The position numbers were made by a program, and so were the translations under genes. A DNA stretch of 64,000 nt, from positions 62,001-126,000 of the forward strand of contig JAJNNC010000009.1 of the NCBI GenBank assembly GCA_021730635.1, given 5' to 3'. This stretch comes from Catalimonadaceae bacterium JC749. GTDB lineage: Bacteria; Bacteroidota; Bacteroidia; Cytophagales; Cyclobacteriaceae. This document shows, piece by piece, positions 33,046 through 40,899 of this stretch. Within the stretch, counting starts at the first letter, position 1. Each line of letters begins with the position of its first letter. The notes beneath the pieces are model-generated. The model ran no database searches, had not been told where the DNA came from, and worked only from the letters and a program-made list of their open reading frames with translations.

Positions 33046-33801
33046 TCAATATTGGTCAAATAGCTGAATGGTGTAATCCAGCAGGGCTTTATCGCCCACC
33101 TCGCCATGCCCAGGGATAACCGTTTTCACCGCAGGATACTTATTTTTCACCTTCTCTACGGTTTCAGACCATTCTTTTACATTGGCGTCTTCCAGATTTC
33201 CTTCACTGGCCTGCAGGGCTTTGATCAAGCAACCGCCAAACATGATCTGATCACCGGGAAAATAGCCGATGATATTATCTTTGGTATGGCCTTCGCCCAA
33301 AAACATGGCATATACCCTTTGGTCTCCAAGGGTCAAGGTCAGAGAATCTTTAAATCCATGGGTGGGTACGTTAAATTTCCGTTTTTTCGCCAAGGTAATT
33401 GTTTTTTGATTGGCATAGGAAGGAATTTGATGCTTTTCGAATTCTTTGAGGCCTCCCACACAGTCTTCGTGAAAATGAGTGGGTATCACGGCCTTGATGT
33501 TGGCCTGTAAGTTTTGGCTGATCCATTGGATGAGTTCGGCAGAACTGCTATCATCTGTGGGTGTATCAAAAATAATGGCCTCGTTTTGGTGGGCCACCAC
33601 CATGCCGTTACAAGGGACTCTCCCAAAGGTTTCCGAATCAAAAAAGGTGGTATGCACATACACGTGCTCCGTTAACTGAGTAATCACCAGTTCATCTGAT
33701 TGATACACCGTTTTGGTCGTATCCGCCTCTATGGTGCGGGAGTGCCCCATCCATGGCATAAAAACGATGGTCGAGAATACCACTAAAAGGAATGATTTCA
33801 T
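33046..33801 (-). CDS. Subclass B1 metallo-beta-lactamase
   Basis: 251 residues from the ATG at 33801, where a Sec signal starts (KSFLLVVFSTIVFMPWMG). The start at 33840 adds 13 residues and overlaps an upstream AraC remnant by ATGA, so it cannot be excluded. In the 33840-frame numbering the zinc ligands are H122, H124 and H185 for site 1 (THFHEDC, GEGHTKDN) and D126, C204 and H245 for site 2 (GGCLIKAL, PGHGEVG). The presence of C204 identifies subclass B1, the BlaB/IND type of Bacteroidota. It should hydrolyse penicillins, cephalosporins and carbapenems in the periplasm. The spectrum is not predictable from sequence. Confidence 0.9.
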   Translation of the reverse strand: MKSFLLVVFSTIVFMPWMGHSRTIEADTTKTVYQSDELVITQLTEHVYVHTTFFDSETFGRVPCNGMVVAHQNEAIIFDTPTDDSSSAELIQWISQNLQANIKAVIPTHFHEDCVGGLKEFEKHQIPSYANQKTITLAKKRKFNVPTHGFKDSLTLTLGDQRVYAMFLGEGHTKDNIIGYFPGDQIMFGGCLIKALQASEGNLEDANVKEWSETVEKVKNKYPAVKTVIPGHGEVGDKALLDYTIQLFDQY

Positions 33802-33837
33802 TTGTTTTGTTTTAGCGTTTTGGTTAGTCACTGTGGT

Positions 33838-34120
33838 CATATTATCTTCATTATACTTTCCTTTGCTCTTTTATGTTTCCTGAAATCGATCGGACTGTAC
33901 CCACTCTACCTTTTGAACTGTCTGCTTAGATGACTTCCGTCTGTGAAATCGAATTTGTCTACGATCTGACTTATGGAGAGGTCGCTGAAAATCAAGTGCT
34001 GCTCTATTATTTTCATTTTTTACAGGGTGATATATTGTTGCAGGCTTTCTCCTGTTATTTTTTTGAAATATTCCTTTACATAAGTTTTCCGAGCAATAGA
34101 AGGTGAAAGCCTGCCTTACC
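33838..34120 (-). pseudogene. Broken AraC family regulator (DNA-binding domain)
   Basis: The minus strand here reads clearly as an AraC double helix-turn-helix: TYVKEYFKKITGESLQQYIT, then a TAA stop, then KMKIIEQHLIFSDLSISQIV, DKFDFTDGSHLSRQFKR, a TAG stop, and SGYSPIDFRKHKRA. A frame change precedes it, with FTFYCSEN in another frame matching the usual lead-in. At least two nonsense changes and one frameshift mean it is no longer functional. Its final TGA overlaps the upstream ATG of the metallo-beta-lactamase frame, so it once preceded and was probably coupled to that gene. Confidence 0.8.
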
Positions 34121-34477
34121 TGTCCGCACGGTCTTAAAACATCTGTTTAGAAAAAGGCGGGTCAGGGAAATGGCTGAACGTAATGCGATAGATCTCAGCA
34201 GCCAGATTGTAACCTTATCGGCTCAGCAATGCGCAAGCTGTTTCAAAGAGATGTTGCATACGGTTCCTGAAGCCTTTCATCCTAAGCGGTAGTTGGCTAT
34301 TCAGACAACAGTACTCTTCTGAAAAGAAGGGTGTTGTATTCTGAAATAGTCCACACATTGACAAAAGATGAATTTTTAGCCCTAAAGTTCATGGAAAAAA
34401 AGGCTGATGATCAGGGTGTTGCCTTGTGGCTGTTAAGCGCTGTATTTTGTCAACATCATATTAGCGTATCGCCTATT
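34121..34477. other. Degenerate DNA beyond the AraC remnant
   Basis: About 360 bp without an intact gene. On the plus strand 34171-34293 encodes a short peptide ending SCFKEMLHTVPEAF that faintly recalls the second helix of an AraC domain; if real it is a second, oppositely oriented remnant. An open frame at 34331-34585 overlaps the methyltransferase gene and is judged spurious. Confidence 0.3.
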
Positions 34478-35200
34478 TTATCTTATTTCTGCTTTTTTGA
34501 CCGCCCTGATACACATAAAAACAGGAAATTCATTGAGTTCTTTGTAATGCTTTGGATCAGACTGCTTAAACTCTTCTGTTGGTAAGGGTTCAACTAATTT
34601 ATCAATATAAAAACCATGATTGGTTAAGGGTAGTAAGCAATCGCTTAAAGGCCGTCTGTAACTGTGTACTTCAATAGGATTTCCAAATCCTTTCCAAATG
34701 CCTTTGACAGGTTCTATCTCAAAATACTTGCGTGAATGAAAGTAGGTATATTCAAAAAAGGGATGTTCTATGGATATAACAAGGATTCCTTGGGGTTTTA
34801 AGACCCTGGAAAATTCTTCGATAGTGACTGTCCAGTCCTGCACATAATGAAGGGCCAAAGCACACAGGATTACATCAAAGGACTCTTTTTTAAACATTTC
34901 AAAAGGCACAGATAAATCATGAACGAAAAAGGTTCCCTGCCCTTTGTTTCTGTTTTTGGCTAACGCTATCATTTTGGGGCTTATATCAAAACCTGTCACC
35001 CTGCCTCCCCGGGATAATAATATCTCAGCATATTTTCCCGGCCCACAAGCGGCATCAAGAACCGATTTCCCCTGCACATCTGGCATCAAGGCCAGGGTAT
35101 TGGGTCTATCATAATAGGCATTGTGCGGCTTATGCTCAATTAATTTGTTATAGGCTTCAGCCATTTCTTCGTAAGCCGCAATTATTTTTTCCTTACTCAT
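34478..35200 (-). CDS. Class I SAM-dependent methyltransferase
   Basis: 240 residues. SAM-binding motif I is VLDAACGPGKYAEILLSRGGRVTGFDIS (about 44-71), with a Methyltransf_11-type domain through VILCALALHYVQDWTVTIEEFSRVLKPQG. The N-terminal region AYEEMAEAYNKLIEHKPHNAYYDRP is typical of small-molecule methyltransferases of the UbiE/COQ5-like group. Acceptor unknown. Monocistronic and flanked on both sides by AraC remnants. Confidence 0.85.
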   Translation of the reverse strand: MSKEKIIAAYEEMAEAYNKLIEHKPHNAYYDRPNTLALMPDVQGKSVLDAACGPGKYAEILLSRGGRVTGFDISPKMIALAKNRNKGQGTFFVHDLSVPFEMFKKESFDVILCALALHYVQDWTVTIEEFSRVLKPQGILVISIEHPFFEYTYFHSRKYFEIEPVKGIWKGFGNPIEVHSYRRPLSDCLLPLTNHGFYIDKLVEPLPTEEFKQSDPKHYKELNEFPVFMCIRAVKKAEIR

Positions 35201-35243
35201 GGTTGATGATAGTTACCTTACATTCATTTTTTCTGGATAAGCG

Positions 35244-35519
35244 TCAACTCCTTGTTGTCGGTGCTACGCCATACGCTTTTTTATAGGCATAAGAAAAATG
35301 GGACAAGACTTCAAAACCCAAGTCTAAGTAAATGTTGGAGGCTGTCTTTCCTTTTTTTGTTATCAGGTAATGGGCCTCTTGTAAGCGTTTTTGTTGAAGC
35401 CAACGTCCTGGAAAACTGCCAAATACTTTTACGAAATCTCTTATAAAAGTTGCCAGGCTTCTAGCTGTCAGATCAGTAAAGCATTCCAGCGCCAGTTCAA
35501 GTGCTGATAACGGTCTCGT
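35244..35519 (-). pseudogene. N-terminally truncated AraC family regulator
   Basis: A 91-codon frame, open only back to a TAG, encodes an AraC C-terminal domain: TARSLATFIRDFVKVFGSFP, GRWLQQKRLQEAHYLITKK and YLDLGFEVLSHFSYAYKKAYGVAP, then a stop. The sensor domain is missing, there is no ATG in a sensible place, and no upstream frame continues it. It resembles the AraC regulator at 10676-11554 more than the other remnant. It is likely a decaying copy lost together with its target genes. Confidence 0.75.
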
Positions 35520-35582
35520 CTATGACTTATCAGGTTCTCTTAGCCCTTTGCTGTCCGATTACCCGTAAGTTAAATATTGTTT

Positions 35583-35996
35583 TTACTTCCTGTTAGTCCG
35601 CTTTACCAATTGTTCATGGGGTGCGTTCGTACCTTGTTGTTCTGTCAATTTTTTATGCATTCCCCCCCACTTTTCAAGTTCCCTTATAATTGAATGAAGT
35701 TGATAACCTATGGGTGTTAGTTCGTATTCAACACGGGGTGGTACTTCTGCAAAAACAGTACGTGTTACAAGCCGGTTTTCTTCTAATTTTCGCAACTGCA
35801 AAGTCAGCATTCGGTCTGTAATGTTCGGCAAACACCTTTTTAATTCTCCAAATCTTAATTTTCCATTGATCAGGTAACAACATATTGCCAATGTCCACTG
35901 CCCTCCGATGATGCCGGAGGCATATACTTCTAAACATTCTTCTGTCAATATCTTTTTGTTTTCAAAATTTGTTGAGGACTCTTTAATTTTTGTCAT
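35583..35996 (-). CDS. HxlR family winged-helix regulator
   Basis: 137 residues. LEVYASGIIGGQWTLAICCYLINGKLRFGELKRCLPNITDRMLTLQLRKLEENRLVTRTVF (about 24-84) is the HxlR/MarR-like winged helix. It is divergent from an NADPH-dependent oxidoreductase gene, with 95 bp between starts. That arrangement is typical of HxlR regulators controlling quinone- or nitro-reductases in response to reactive electrophiles. A loose dyad TAGTACC-N9-GGTGGCTA in the gap is a possible site. Confidence 0.9.
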   Translation of the reverse strand: MTKIKESSTNFENKKILTEECLEVYASGIIGGQWTLAICCYLINGKLRFGELKRCLPNITDRMLTLQLRKLEENRLVTRTVFAEVPPRVEYELTPIGYQLHSIIRELEKWGGMHKKLTEQQGTNAPHEQLVKRTNRK

Positions 35997-36091
35997 TACT
36001 TACATTTTTAATAGTACCCTACAAATGGTGGCTAATATACAAAATGAAAGTATGGTGTGTTATTATTGTCCGTGTTAAACACGCTGAAAAC

Positions 36092-36622
36092 ATGGAAACA
36101 TTAGTCATTGTCATTCATCCGAAAATTGAAGAATCCATTATCAATAAAAGATGGATTGAGGAGTTGAAAAAACTTCCTGATGTCTACTTTATTCATTCAT
36201 TGTACGATGCTTATCCTGATGGGAAGATTGATATTGAAAAAGAACAACAGTTGATAGAATCTTTTGATAAGATTTTATTCCAATTTCCTTTTTACTGGTT
36301 TAACTGCCCTCCATTGTTCAAAAAATGGTTGGATGAAGTTTTGACCTATGGCTGGGCTTATGGCAGTAAAAGTGGCTATAAGGTTTCCGGTAAAAAAATA
36401 GCGTTGGCCATTTCAGTGGGCATCGACGAAGAAGAATATAGCGCTGCCGGTAAGTACAAATATACGCTGAAGGAACTCACAGCTCCTTTCGAACTAACCT
36501 TTGAGTATATCAAAGCAGATTATCAGCCCTTCTTTGCCTATTACGGGCTAGAGCTGAATGCTTCGAGAGAGTGGGTTGAAAAAAGCGTTCCTAAGTATAT
36601 CGACTTTCTAAAGTCATTTTAA
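36092..36622 (+). CDS. NAD(P)H-dependent quinone oxidoreductase, MdaB-like flavodoxin fold
   Basis: 176 residues from the ATG at 36092; the frame upstream to 35990 runs into the divergent HxlR gene and lacks protein character. ETLVIVIHPKIEESIINKRWIEEL is the first strand and helix of the flavodoxin-like fold, and FDKILFQFPFYWFNCPPLFKKWLDEVLTYGWAYG matches the MdaB/KefF family's FMN/FAD-binding region. It reduces quinones with two electrons using NADPH. Divergent from HxlR. Confidence 0.85.
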   Translation: METLVIVIHPKIEESIINKRWIEELKKLPDVYFIHSLYDAYPDGKIDIEKEQQLIESFDKILFQFPFYWFNCPPLFKKWLDEVLTYGWAYGSKSGYKVSGKKIALAISVGIDEEEYSAAGKYKYTLKELTAPFELTFEYIKADYQPFFAYYGLELNASREWVEKSVPKYIDFLKSF

Positions 36623-36659
36623 AAGAAAGCTTTTGTTATGCATTTTTGTAGGCTTAGCC

Positions 36660-36672
36660 GGTAGGCCCTACC
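36660..36672. other. Perfect palindrome in a convergent gap
   Basis: GGTAGG-C-CCTACC, a perfect 13-nt palindrome in the 108-bp gap between converging genes. No U-tract follows, so terminator function is doubtful. Confidence 0.3.
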
Positions 36673-36730
36673 AAGTGCCACAAACCGGGTGTTGGGCAGG
36701 TAAAGGTAAAAACACCAGCATAGTTTTTTT

Positions 36731-37531
36731 CTAGAAATCCATCACACTATCCAGTCCACGTCTGAGCCCTTTAAAAGTACCTACTTTTTCAATAGCCAGA
36801 AGTCCTCCTTTCACATAGGGTTCTGCACTTGCCCCGGAATCATGTCGGATACTTAATTTTTCATCTTTCAATCCGAAAATAGACTCTATGGAAATGACGT
36901 GTCCCGGGAGTCTTACCGAATGCACCTGCACACCCTCCAGTCTTGCCCCACGACTTTCTTTTATTCCTATCAATGCATCCCCGGAAACAAACTGGTTAGA
37001 GGGCTGAACTATCGATAAACGATGGGCTAACTCCCTGGCCGTCCCGCTGGGCGCATCCATTTTATCTTCGTGCGCATAGTCAATGATTTCATAGTTGGGA
37101 ATATACTTAGCCGCCATTTCTGAAAATTTTTGAAGCAGCACTACTGTGATGGCAAAATTTCCTACGGCTAACACCGAAGCTTGATGGTCAAGTGCTACCT
37201 GCTCAATGTCTGCATAATCCTCTGCTGTCAGTCCTGAAGTCCCTATCACTACGTTTTTGCTTTTTTTTAAGGCTGCCATGATATTTTGCCTGGCAACATG
37301 AGGTTGGGTGTATTCTACCAATACATCAAAATCGGTTTCCACTAAAGCACTTTCAATATCCTCATAGATAGGTATAGTTGCTCCAGCCAATCCCAATACC
37401 TCTGCTAAATTTTTACCCTGATGCGTCCTGGATAATGCTCCCACCAGTTCCATTTCTTTGTGATGAAAAACGCCTTTACTCAAGGCTGAACCTGCCCATC
37501 CGGTGCCTCCTGCTATGAATACTTTTAACAT
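36731..37531 (-). CDS. DapB-like dihydrodipicolinate reductase homologue, altered active site
   Basis: 266 residues. Rossmann start FIAGGTGWAGSALSKGVFHH (about 4-23) and substrate motif KMDAPSGTA (about 163-171) follow the dihydrodipicolinate reductase plan. The catalytic histidine pair seen as EAHHRHK in E. coli reads DYAHEDK here: the lysine and second histidine are kept, but the first histidine, the reported proton donor, is alanine. The gene is not with other lysine or peptidoglycan genes. It is either a variant reductase or an enzyme recruited to another imine substrate; I do not assign dapB. Confidence 0.75.
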   Translation of the reverse strand: MLKVFIAGGTGWAGSALSKGVFHHKEMELVGALSRTHQGKNLAEVLGLAGATIPIYEDIESALVETDFDVLVEYTQPHVARQNIMAALKKSKNVVIGTSGLTAEDYADIEQVALDHQASVLAVGNFAITVVLLQKFSEMAAKYIPNYEIIDYAHEDKMDAPSGTARELAHRLSIVQPSNQFVSGDALIGIKESRGARLEGVQVHSVRLPGHVISIESIFGLKDEKLSIRHDSGASAEPYVKGGLLAIEKVGTFKGLRRGLDSVMDF

Positions 37532-37646
37532 TGTTTTATTTTTTTATTTCTATACATAACACCCGGCACCGCACTTGGTTAGAGTGCGTTATGACTTGTG
37601 ACAGCTAATGTTTGAAATTTACTGTTCCTCACTGTCTGTGCAACAC

Positions 37647-38213
37647 TCAGACCCTGAGCGAGGCACGGAACCCCCTGGCCCCATAATAGGATTCTGCCCC
37701 GTTATGATACAGGAAGACATGGCCGTAGCGGAAATCACAAAAGAGGGCGCCTCCAAGTTTTCTGACCTCAGAGGGTGTTTGCACCCAGCTCGATGTTTTC
37801 GCATCAAAATTTCCAAGTTCCTGCAGCTCCCGGTACTGTTCTTCCGTTAATAGCGCAACGCCCATAGCAGCGGCCATATCCATAGCGGTATCTTTCGGTT
37901 TGTTTGCCTTCCTTGACTCCAGCGCTTCACGGTCGTAACAGACACTTCTGCGGCCTTGAGGGCTTTCCGCCGAACAATCATAAAAAAGGTATTCACCTGT
38001 GTTTTCATCATGACCCACCACATCCGGTTCACCGCCCGTTCTTTCCATTTCATGGAGTGTCCATAATTTGCCACTATCAGCTTCCAGCTTTGCCTGTATG
38101 TTGGCCCATGCAAGACCTGCATGGCGGTTCATGTTTTTTTCAAAACGGACTTTCAGTAAGTTAAGTAGCGCTTCACTTTGCTCTGGCGTCATCACCTTTT
38201 TATTGTTTTTCAT
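37647..38213 (-). CDS. DUF4256 family protein
   Basis: 188 residues, cytoplasmic. The family pattern is clear: LKVRFEKNMNRHAGLAWANIQAKL near the N-terminus, MERTGGEPDVVGHDENTGEYLFYDCSAESPQGRRSVCYD in the middle, and GALFCDFRYGHVFLYHNGAESYYGARGFR at the end. The function of DUF4256 is unknown. It overlaps the DoxX gene by 14 bp and is the last gene of the four-gene ArsR operon. Confidence 0.85.
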   Translation of the reverse strand: MKNNKKVMTPEQSEALLNLLKVRFEKNMNRHAGLAWANIQAKLEADSGKLWTLHEMERTGGEPDVVGHDENTGEYLFYDCSAESPQGRRSVCYDREALESRKANKPKDTAMDMAAAMGVALLTEEQYRELQELGNFDAKTSSWVQTPSEVRKLGGALFCDFRYGHVFLYHNGAESYYGARGFRASLRV

Positions 38214-38616
38214 GTAGATTATACTTTTCGTTTATTTGGTTTACTGAAATGATTTTTCTGTCCGCCGGTCTGAAATACCAGGAAACTACCGTCAGAACCA
38301 GCAGGAGCATAGGGCCAAAGATCTCGTTCAGAGAATGACCCGAGGCGATATGCGAAGCTACCGCTCCTGACATCACAAAGAAAAAGCCGGCGTAGGCCCA
38401 TTCTTTTAGCAAAGGAAATTTAGGAATAAGCACGGTGACAACCCCTAAAATTTTCCAAAGACCTATGATAGTGAGCAGATAGACAGGATAGCCCAATTGT
38501 GTCATTACATCAATTTCCTCCTGCATTTTTACTAACTGTACTATTCCGGTGGATAGCATGCCCAGGGCAAGCCAGCTGGTAGCAATCCAATAGATGATTT
38601 TATTTCTCTTTGTCAT
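38200..38616 (-). CDS. DoxX family membrane protein
   Basis: 138 residues with four membrane spans (about 10-28, 44-62, 72-88, 96-112) and the DoxX layout (YWIATSWLALGMLSTGIVQL, GYPVYLLTIIGLWKILGVVTVLIPKFPLLKEWAYAGFFFVM). DoxX-like proteins of this small type are often next to SRPBCC and ArsR genes in Bacteroidota; a direct function is not known. It is third in the operon, 6 bp after the SRPBCC gene. Confidence 0.85.
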   Translation of the reverse strand: MTKRNKIIYWIATSWLALGMLSTGIVQLVKMQEEIDVMTQLGYPVYLLTIIGLWKILGVVTVLIPKFPLLKEWAYAGFFFVMSGAVASHIASGHSLNEIFGPMLLLVLTVVSWYFRPADRKIISVNQINEKYNLHEKQ

Positions 38617-38622
38617 GGGTTA

Positions 38623-39102
38623 TTATTTTAATTTGCTCACCATCTCGCGGTTAACTATGTCCTGCAAGCGGTTATGCGCCATATTGATGCCTTGGGCAAA
38701 GGGTAGCTGCAGCATCTGGTCTCTATGCGTCACGGATCTGTAGATGATATGCATACTGAGTTTGCTGGTGTCGTCCGTGAGTTTTTCAAATTCCAGGAAC
38801 TCAAGCTGGACAGGAAAAGGTGTTTGCTCCATTTCAAAGGTCCGTATGATTGTCTGATTCGGCACAAACTCATGAATGACCCCATTAAACCTGTGTTTAT
38901 TTCCCTGAGGATCGGTTGTTTCAAATTGCCAGCCGCCATGCTTTTTATTTTCAAGTTTCAGCACTTTCGTTCCCATCCATTGCTCCAAGAGATCAGGTTC
39001 TACATAGGCTTTAAATAGTAATGCCAATGGCAAATCAAACTCCCTGGTGATCACTATTTCTTGTTTGCCCTCCTCTGCATTTACTTTTGTTTTTTGTTTC
39101 AT
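38623..39102 (-). CDS. SRPBCC/AHSA1 domain protein
   Basis: 159 residues. ITREFDLPLALLFKAYVEPDLLEQWMG (about 17-43) and the closing helix around QMLQLPFAQGINMAHNRLQDIV are diagnostic of the START-like AHSA1 group. Such proteins bind hydrophobic ligands in a deep cavity; several are linked to ArsR-type regulators with unknown targets. Second in the operon, 6 bp after ArsR. Confidence 0.85.
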   Translation of the reverse strand: MKQKTKVNAEEGKQEIVITREFDLPLALLFKAYVEPDLLEQWMGTKVLKLENKKHGGWQFETTDPQGNKHRFNGVIHEFVPNQTIIRTFEMEQTPFPVQLEFLEFEKLTDDTSKLSMHIIYRSVTHRDQMLQLPFAQGINMAHNRLQDIVNREMVSKLK

Positions 39103-39108
39103 ATCCTG

Positions 39109-39432
39109 CTATTGATTTGATTTATGCTTTTTCATGATGCTCTCCAATTGATTAAACCTTTCATCCCACATGTTGCGGAATGGTTCTACAAAGTCTGCTA
39201 TCTCTTTTAGCTTTTGGGGGTTTAAGTGATAATAAATTTCCCTTCCCTGTTGCTCCTGACTTAACAATTCACACGCTGTGAGGATTTGTATGTGCTTAGA
39301 GATGGTTTGTCTGGAGGAGTCGAAATTTTCCGCTATGGCAGTGGGGGTCATGGCCTGTAGCGCCACCAAGGCGATAATGGCCCTGCGGGTGGGGTCGGCT
39401 ATGGCCTGAAAGACATCTCTTCTTAATTCCAT
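39109..39432 (-). CDS. ArsR-type winged-helix regulator
   Basis: 107 residues from the ATG at 39432; the longer frame to 39540 passes through the promoter and operators, so is rejected. [51 protein letters not shown] is the HTH of the PadR-free ArsR subgroup that precedes AHSA1 genes. No metal-binding cysteine cluster of classic ArsR is visible, so its signal is probably not an arsenical. The promoter and operator in front of it are unusually clear. Confidence 0.9.
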   Translation of the reverse strand: MELRRDVFQAIADPTRRAIIALVALQAMTPTAIAENFDSSRQTISKHIQILTACELLSQEQQGREIYYHLNPQKLKEIADFVEPFRNMWDERFNQLESIMKKHKSNQ

Positions 39433-39483
39433 ATATGCAGCTATTTGACTGCAAATATATATGCAGCCATCTGACTGCGCAAA
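39433..39483 (-). promoter_or_regulatory. Promoter with interleaved duplicated operators of the ArsR operon
   Basis: On the minus strand TTTG (39483-39480) and TATATTTG (39459-39452) are a complete Bacteroidota -33/-7 promoter with a 20-bp spacer. ATATGCAGCYATYTGACTGC is present twice in direct orientation at 39433-39452 and 39459-39478, 26 bp apart; each copy is itself an imperfect palindrome with GCAG...CTGC ends. One copy fills the spacer and the other covers DNA between -7 and the start codon. Confidence 0.8.
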
Positions 39484-39624
39484 TATTTCTGCAGTTTTTT
39501 CCCAAATAAGATTGTCACAGGAAAAGTGGTAGCGAACCATGGGCTGCTGACATCAGGTTATGCAGGAGTGAATGATGAGTCATAAGGGTTACATACAAAG
39601 TCTGGTATTTCGCCCTTTGCGAAA

Positions 39625-40017
39625 TTACGAACTCTTCTTATTGGTTACCAATAATAGGATGCCAAGGATTACTCTGAACGCAATGCTCGGTATGGAGGCA
39701 AAGTTTACTACCTCAGTTAAATAACCATAGAAGTCAATGGCCGAACTAAGAAACATATATAGCGCAAGGCCGAGAACAATATACCAGCGCAAATTCGTTT
39801 CACTAGTCTGTCTTGTGATGGCAAAGAGTGGTGGAGTAAAAGAAAGAAGGGCGGCCGCTATGGTTTTTACCAGAAAATTATTTTCCGTCGTACCTTGAAT
39901 TCCTACGACACTCAACATTTGTTCAGGGGCAAAAAGGTAGCCTATAGCGGAAACGGTAAGCAGGAGCATAATAAAAATTACGGTCCACTTGTTGATTAAA
40001 TGCTTGCGCTCATTCAT
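39625..40017 (-). CDS. Small four-span membrane protein, unknown function
   Basis: 130 residues with four hydrophobic spans (about 12-30, 46-64, 75-93, 107-124). No characteristic motif, so no function can be given; it superficially resembles DUF4345-type membrane proteins. It lies 192 bp from the ArsR start on the same strand and is probably separate, because the ArsR promoter lies between. Confidence 0.55.
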   Translation of the reverse strand: MNERKHLINKWTVIFIMLLLTVSAIGYLFAPEQMLSVVGIQGTTENNFLVKTIAAALLSFTPPLFAITRQTSETNLRWYIVLGLALYMFLSSAIDFYGYLTEVVNFASIPSIAFRVILGILLLVTNKKSS

Positions 40018-40376
40018 AGGGACTTAGTACAGTTCAATAACCAGCCATATCATTGACTGAATTTAGTAAAAGTCTTCCTCTAATATTGAAGGAAATGGCC
40101 ATTTGGGGCAAGAAAATGTTCTAAACAATCAGTAAGTGTATTGAAGTTCTGGCACTGTCGGTTACATTGACCACAAAGAGATTTAGCTATGGATAGTAGT
40201 GTTTTCCGAAAATGACTGAATAAGTGCAAAGGAACTGACACCATACAAAGTGAGCCATGCTTTGAAGAAGAAAAACATTGGGACTTTAGCAGAGGTGGCA
40301 AGGCACCTGTTGCACACCATTCATTTTTCTTGTATATAAGTAAATCACCCATCTTAATAAAATCAGGAATGCTAAC

Positions 40377-40811
40377 TTATCTATTGGCACTGAGGGCTTG
40401 GTTAAGTTTCTCCAAAATTTCTCTCAGACTTTCGTAATCCTTTTTTCCTATTTTTTTTATCCACTGCTGCTCAAACTCGTAATTGATTGATCTGCCGATC
40501 TTCCTTAATGTCATGCCCTTATCTGTTAACTTGAATAAAATGGCACGCCTGTCATCTAAGTCTGGTTGTCTTTCCAGGTATCCTTTTTTCTCAAGTTCGT
40601 AGACGAGATAACTCATGGATTGTTTAGTCATTTTAGCTTTTCTGGCAAGTTCTGTCACTCGTGACCCCTCATCCTTAATGTATTGAAATACCCAGCCATG
40701 AGAGGGGGTAATTTCTCCATACCCCAATGCATCCAATTTATCATGTAAATTCTCTACAATAGCCTGAAAGGCTTCTCTTAACAAGACACCCATGTTTTCT
40801 TTTTCCTCCAT
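40377..40811 (-). CDS. MarR family transcriptional regulator
   Basis: 144 residues. SHGWVFQYIKDEGSRVTELARKAKMTKQSMSYLVYELEKKGYLERQPDLDDRRAILFKLTDKG (about 39-101) is a full MarR winged helix with the DxDDRR wing. A -7 element (40840) and two adjacent dyads lie immediately upstream, shared with the divergent cupin gene, so it probably represses both. The ligand is unknown; phenolics are common for this family. Confidence 0.9.
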   Translation of the reverse strand: MEEKENMGVLLREAFQAIVENLHDKLDALGYGEITPSHGWVFQYIKDEGSRVTELARKAKMTKQSMSYLVYELEKKGYLERQPDLDDRRAILFKLTDKGMTLRKIGRSINYEFEQQWIKKIGKKDYESLREILEKLNQALSANR

Positions 40812-40839
40812 ATTAAAAATATTTTTTCTAAATTCTTTG

Positions 40840-40886
40840 CAAAGTTAGTCAGAATTTCTGATTATTATAGTCAGATTATATGACTA
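40840..40886. promoter_or_regulatory. MarR promoter and operator dyads
   Basis: TAACTTTG (minus strand, 40847-40840) is the -7 element of the MarR gene. Directly beside it are the dyads TCAGAA-T-TTCTGA (40849-40861) and TAGTCA-N7-TGACTA (40868-40886), the latter 14 bp before the cupin ATG. The common half-site TAGTCAGA suggests one protein binds both. Confidence 0.65.
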
Positions 40887-40899
40887 ATTTATTGATCTT

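Noticed and set aside
34171-34293. Possible plus-strand AraC remnant (SCFKEMLHTVPEAF)
   Set aside because: Similarity is short and faint; it was not listed as a pseudogene.
34331-34585. 84-codon plus-strand frame
   Set aside because: Overlaps the real methyltransferase gene on the other strand and lacks protein-like features.
36686-37567. CCGGGTGTT and AACACCCGG on either side of the DapB-like gene
   Set aside because: A 9-bp inverted match over 0.9 kb is expected by chance in 64 kb; no target duplication seen.
37550-37610. Integron attC-like site with CGCACT/AGTGCG hairpin
   Set aside because: The expected RYYYAAC/GTTRRRY core pairs are missing and there is no integrase gene.
40080-40352. 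90-codon Cys/Ser-rich open frame on the minus strand
   Set aside because: Composition unlike neighbouring proteins, no recognisable domain; likely chance.
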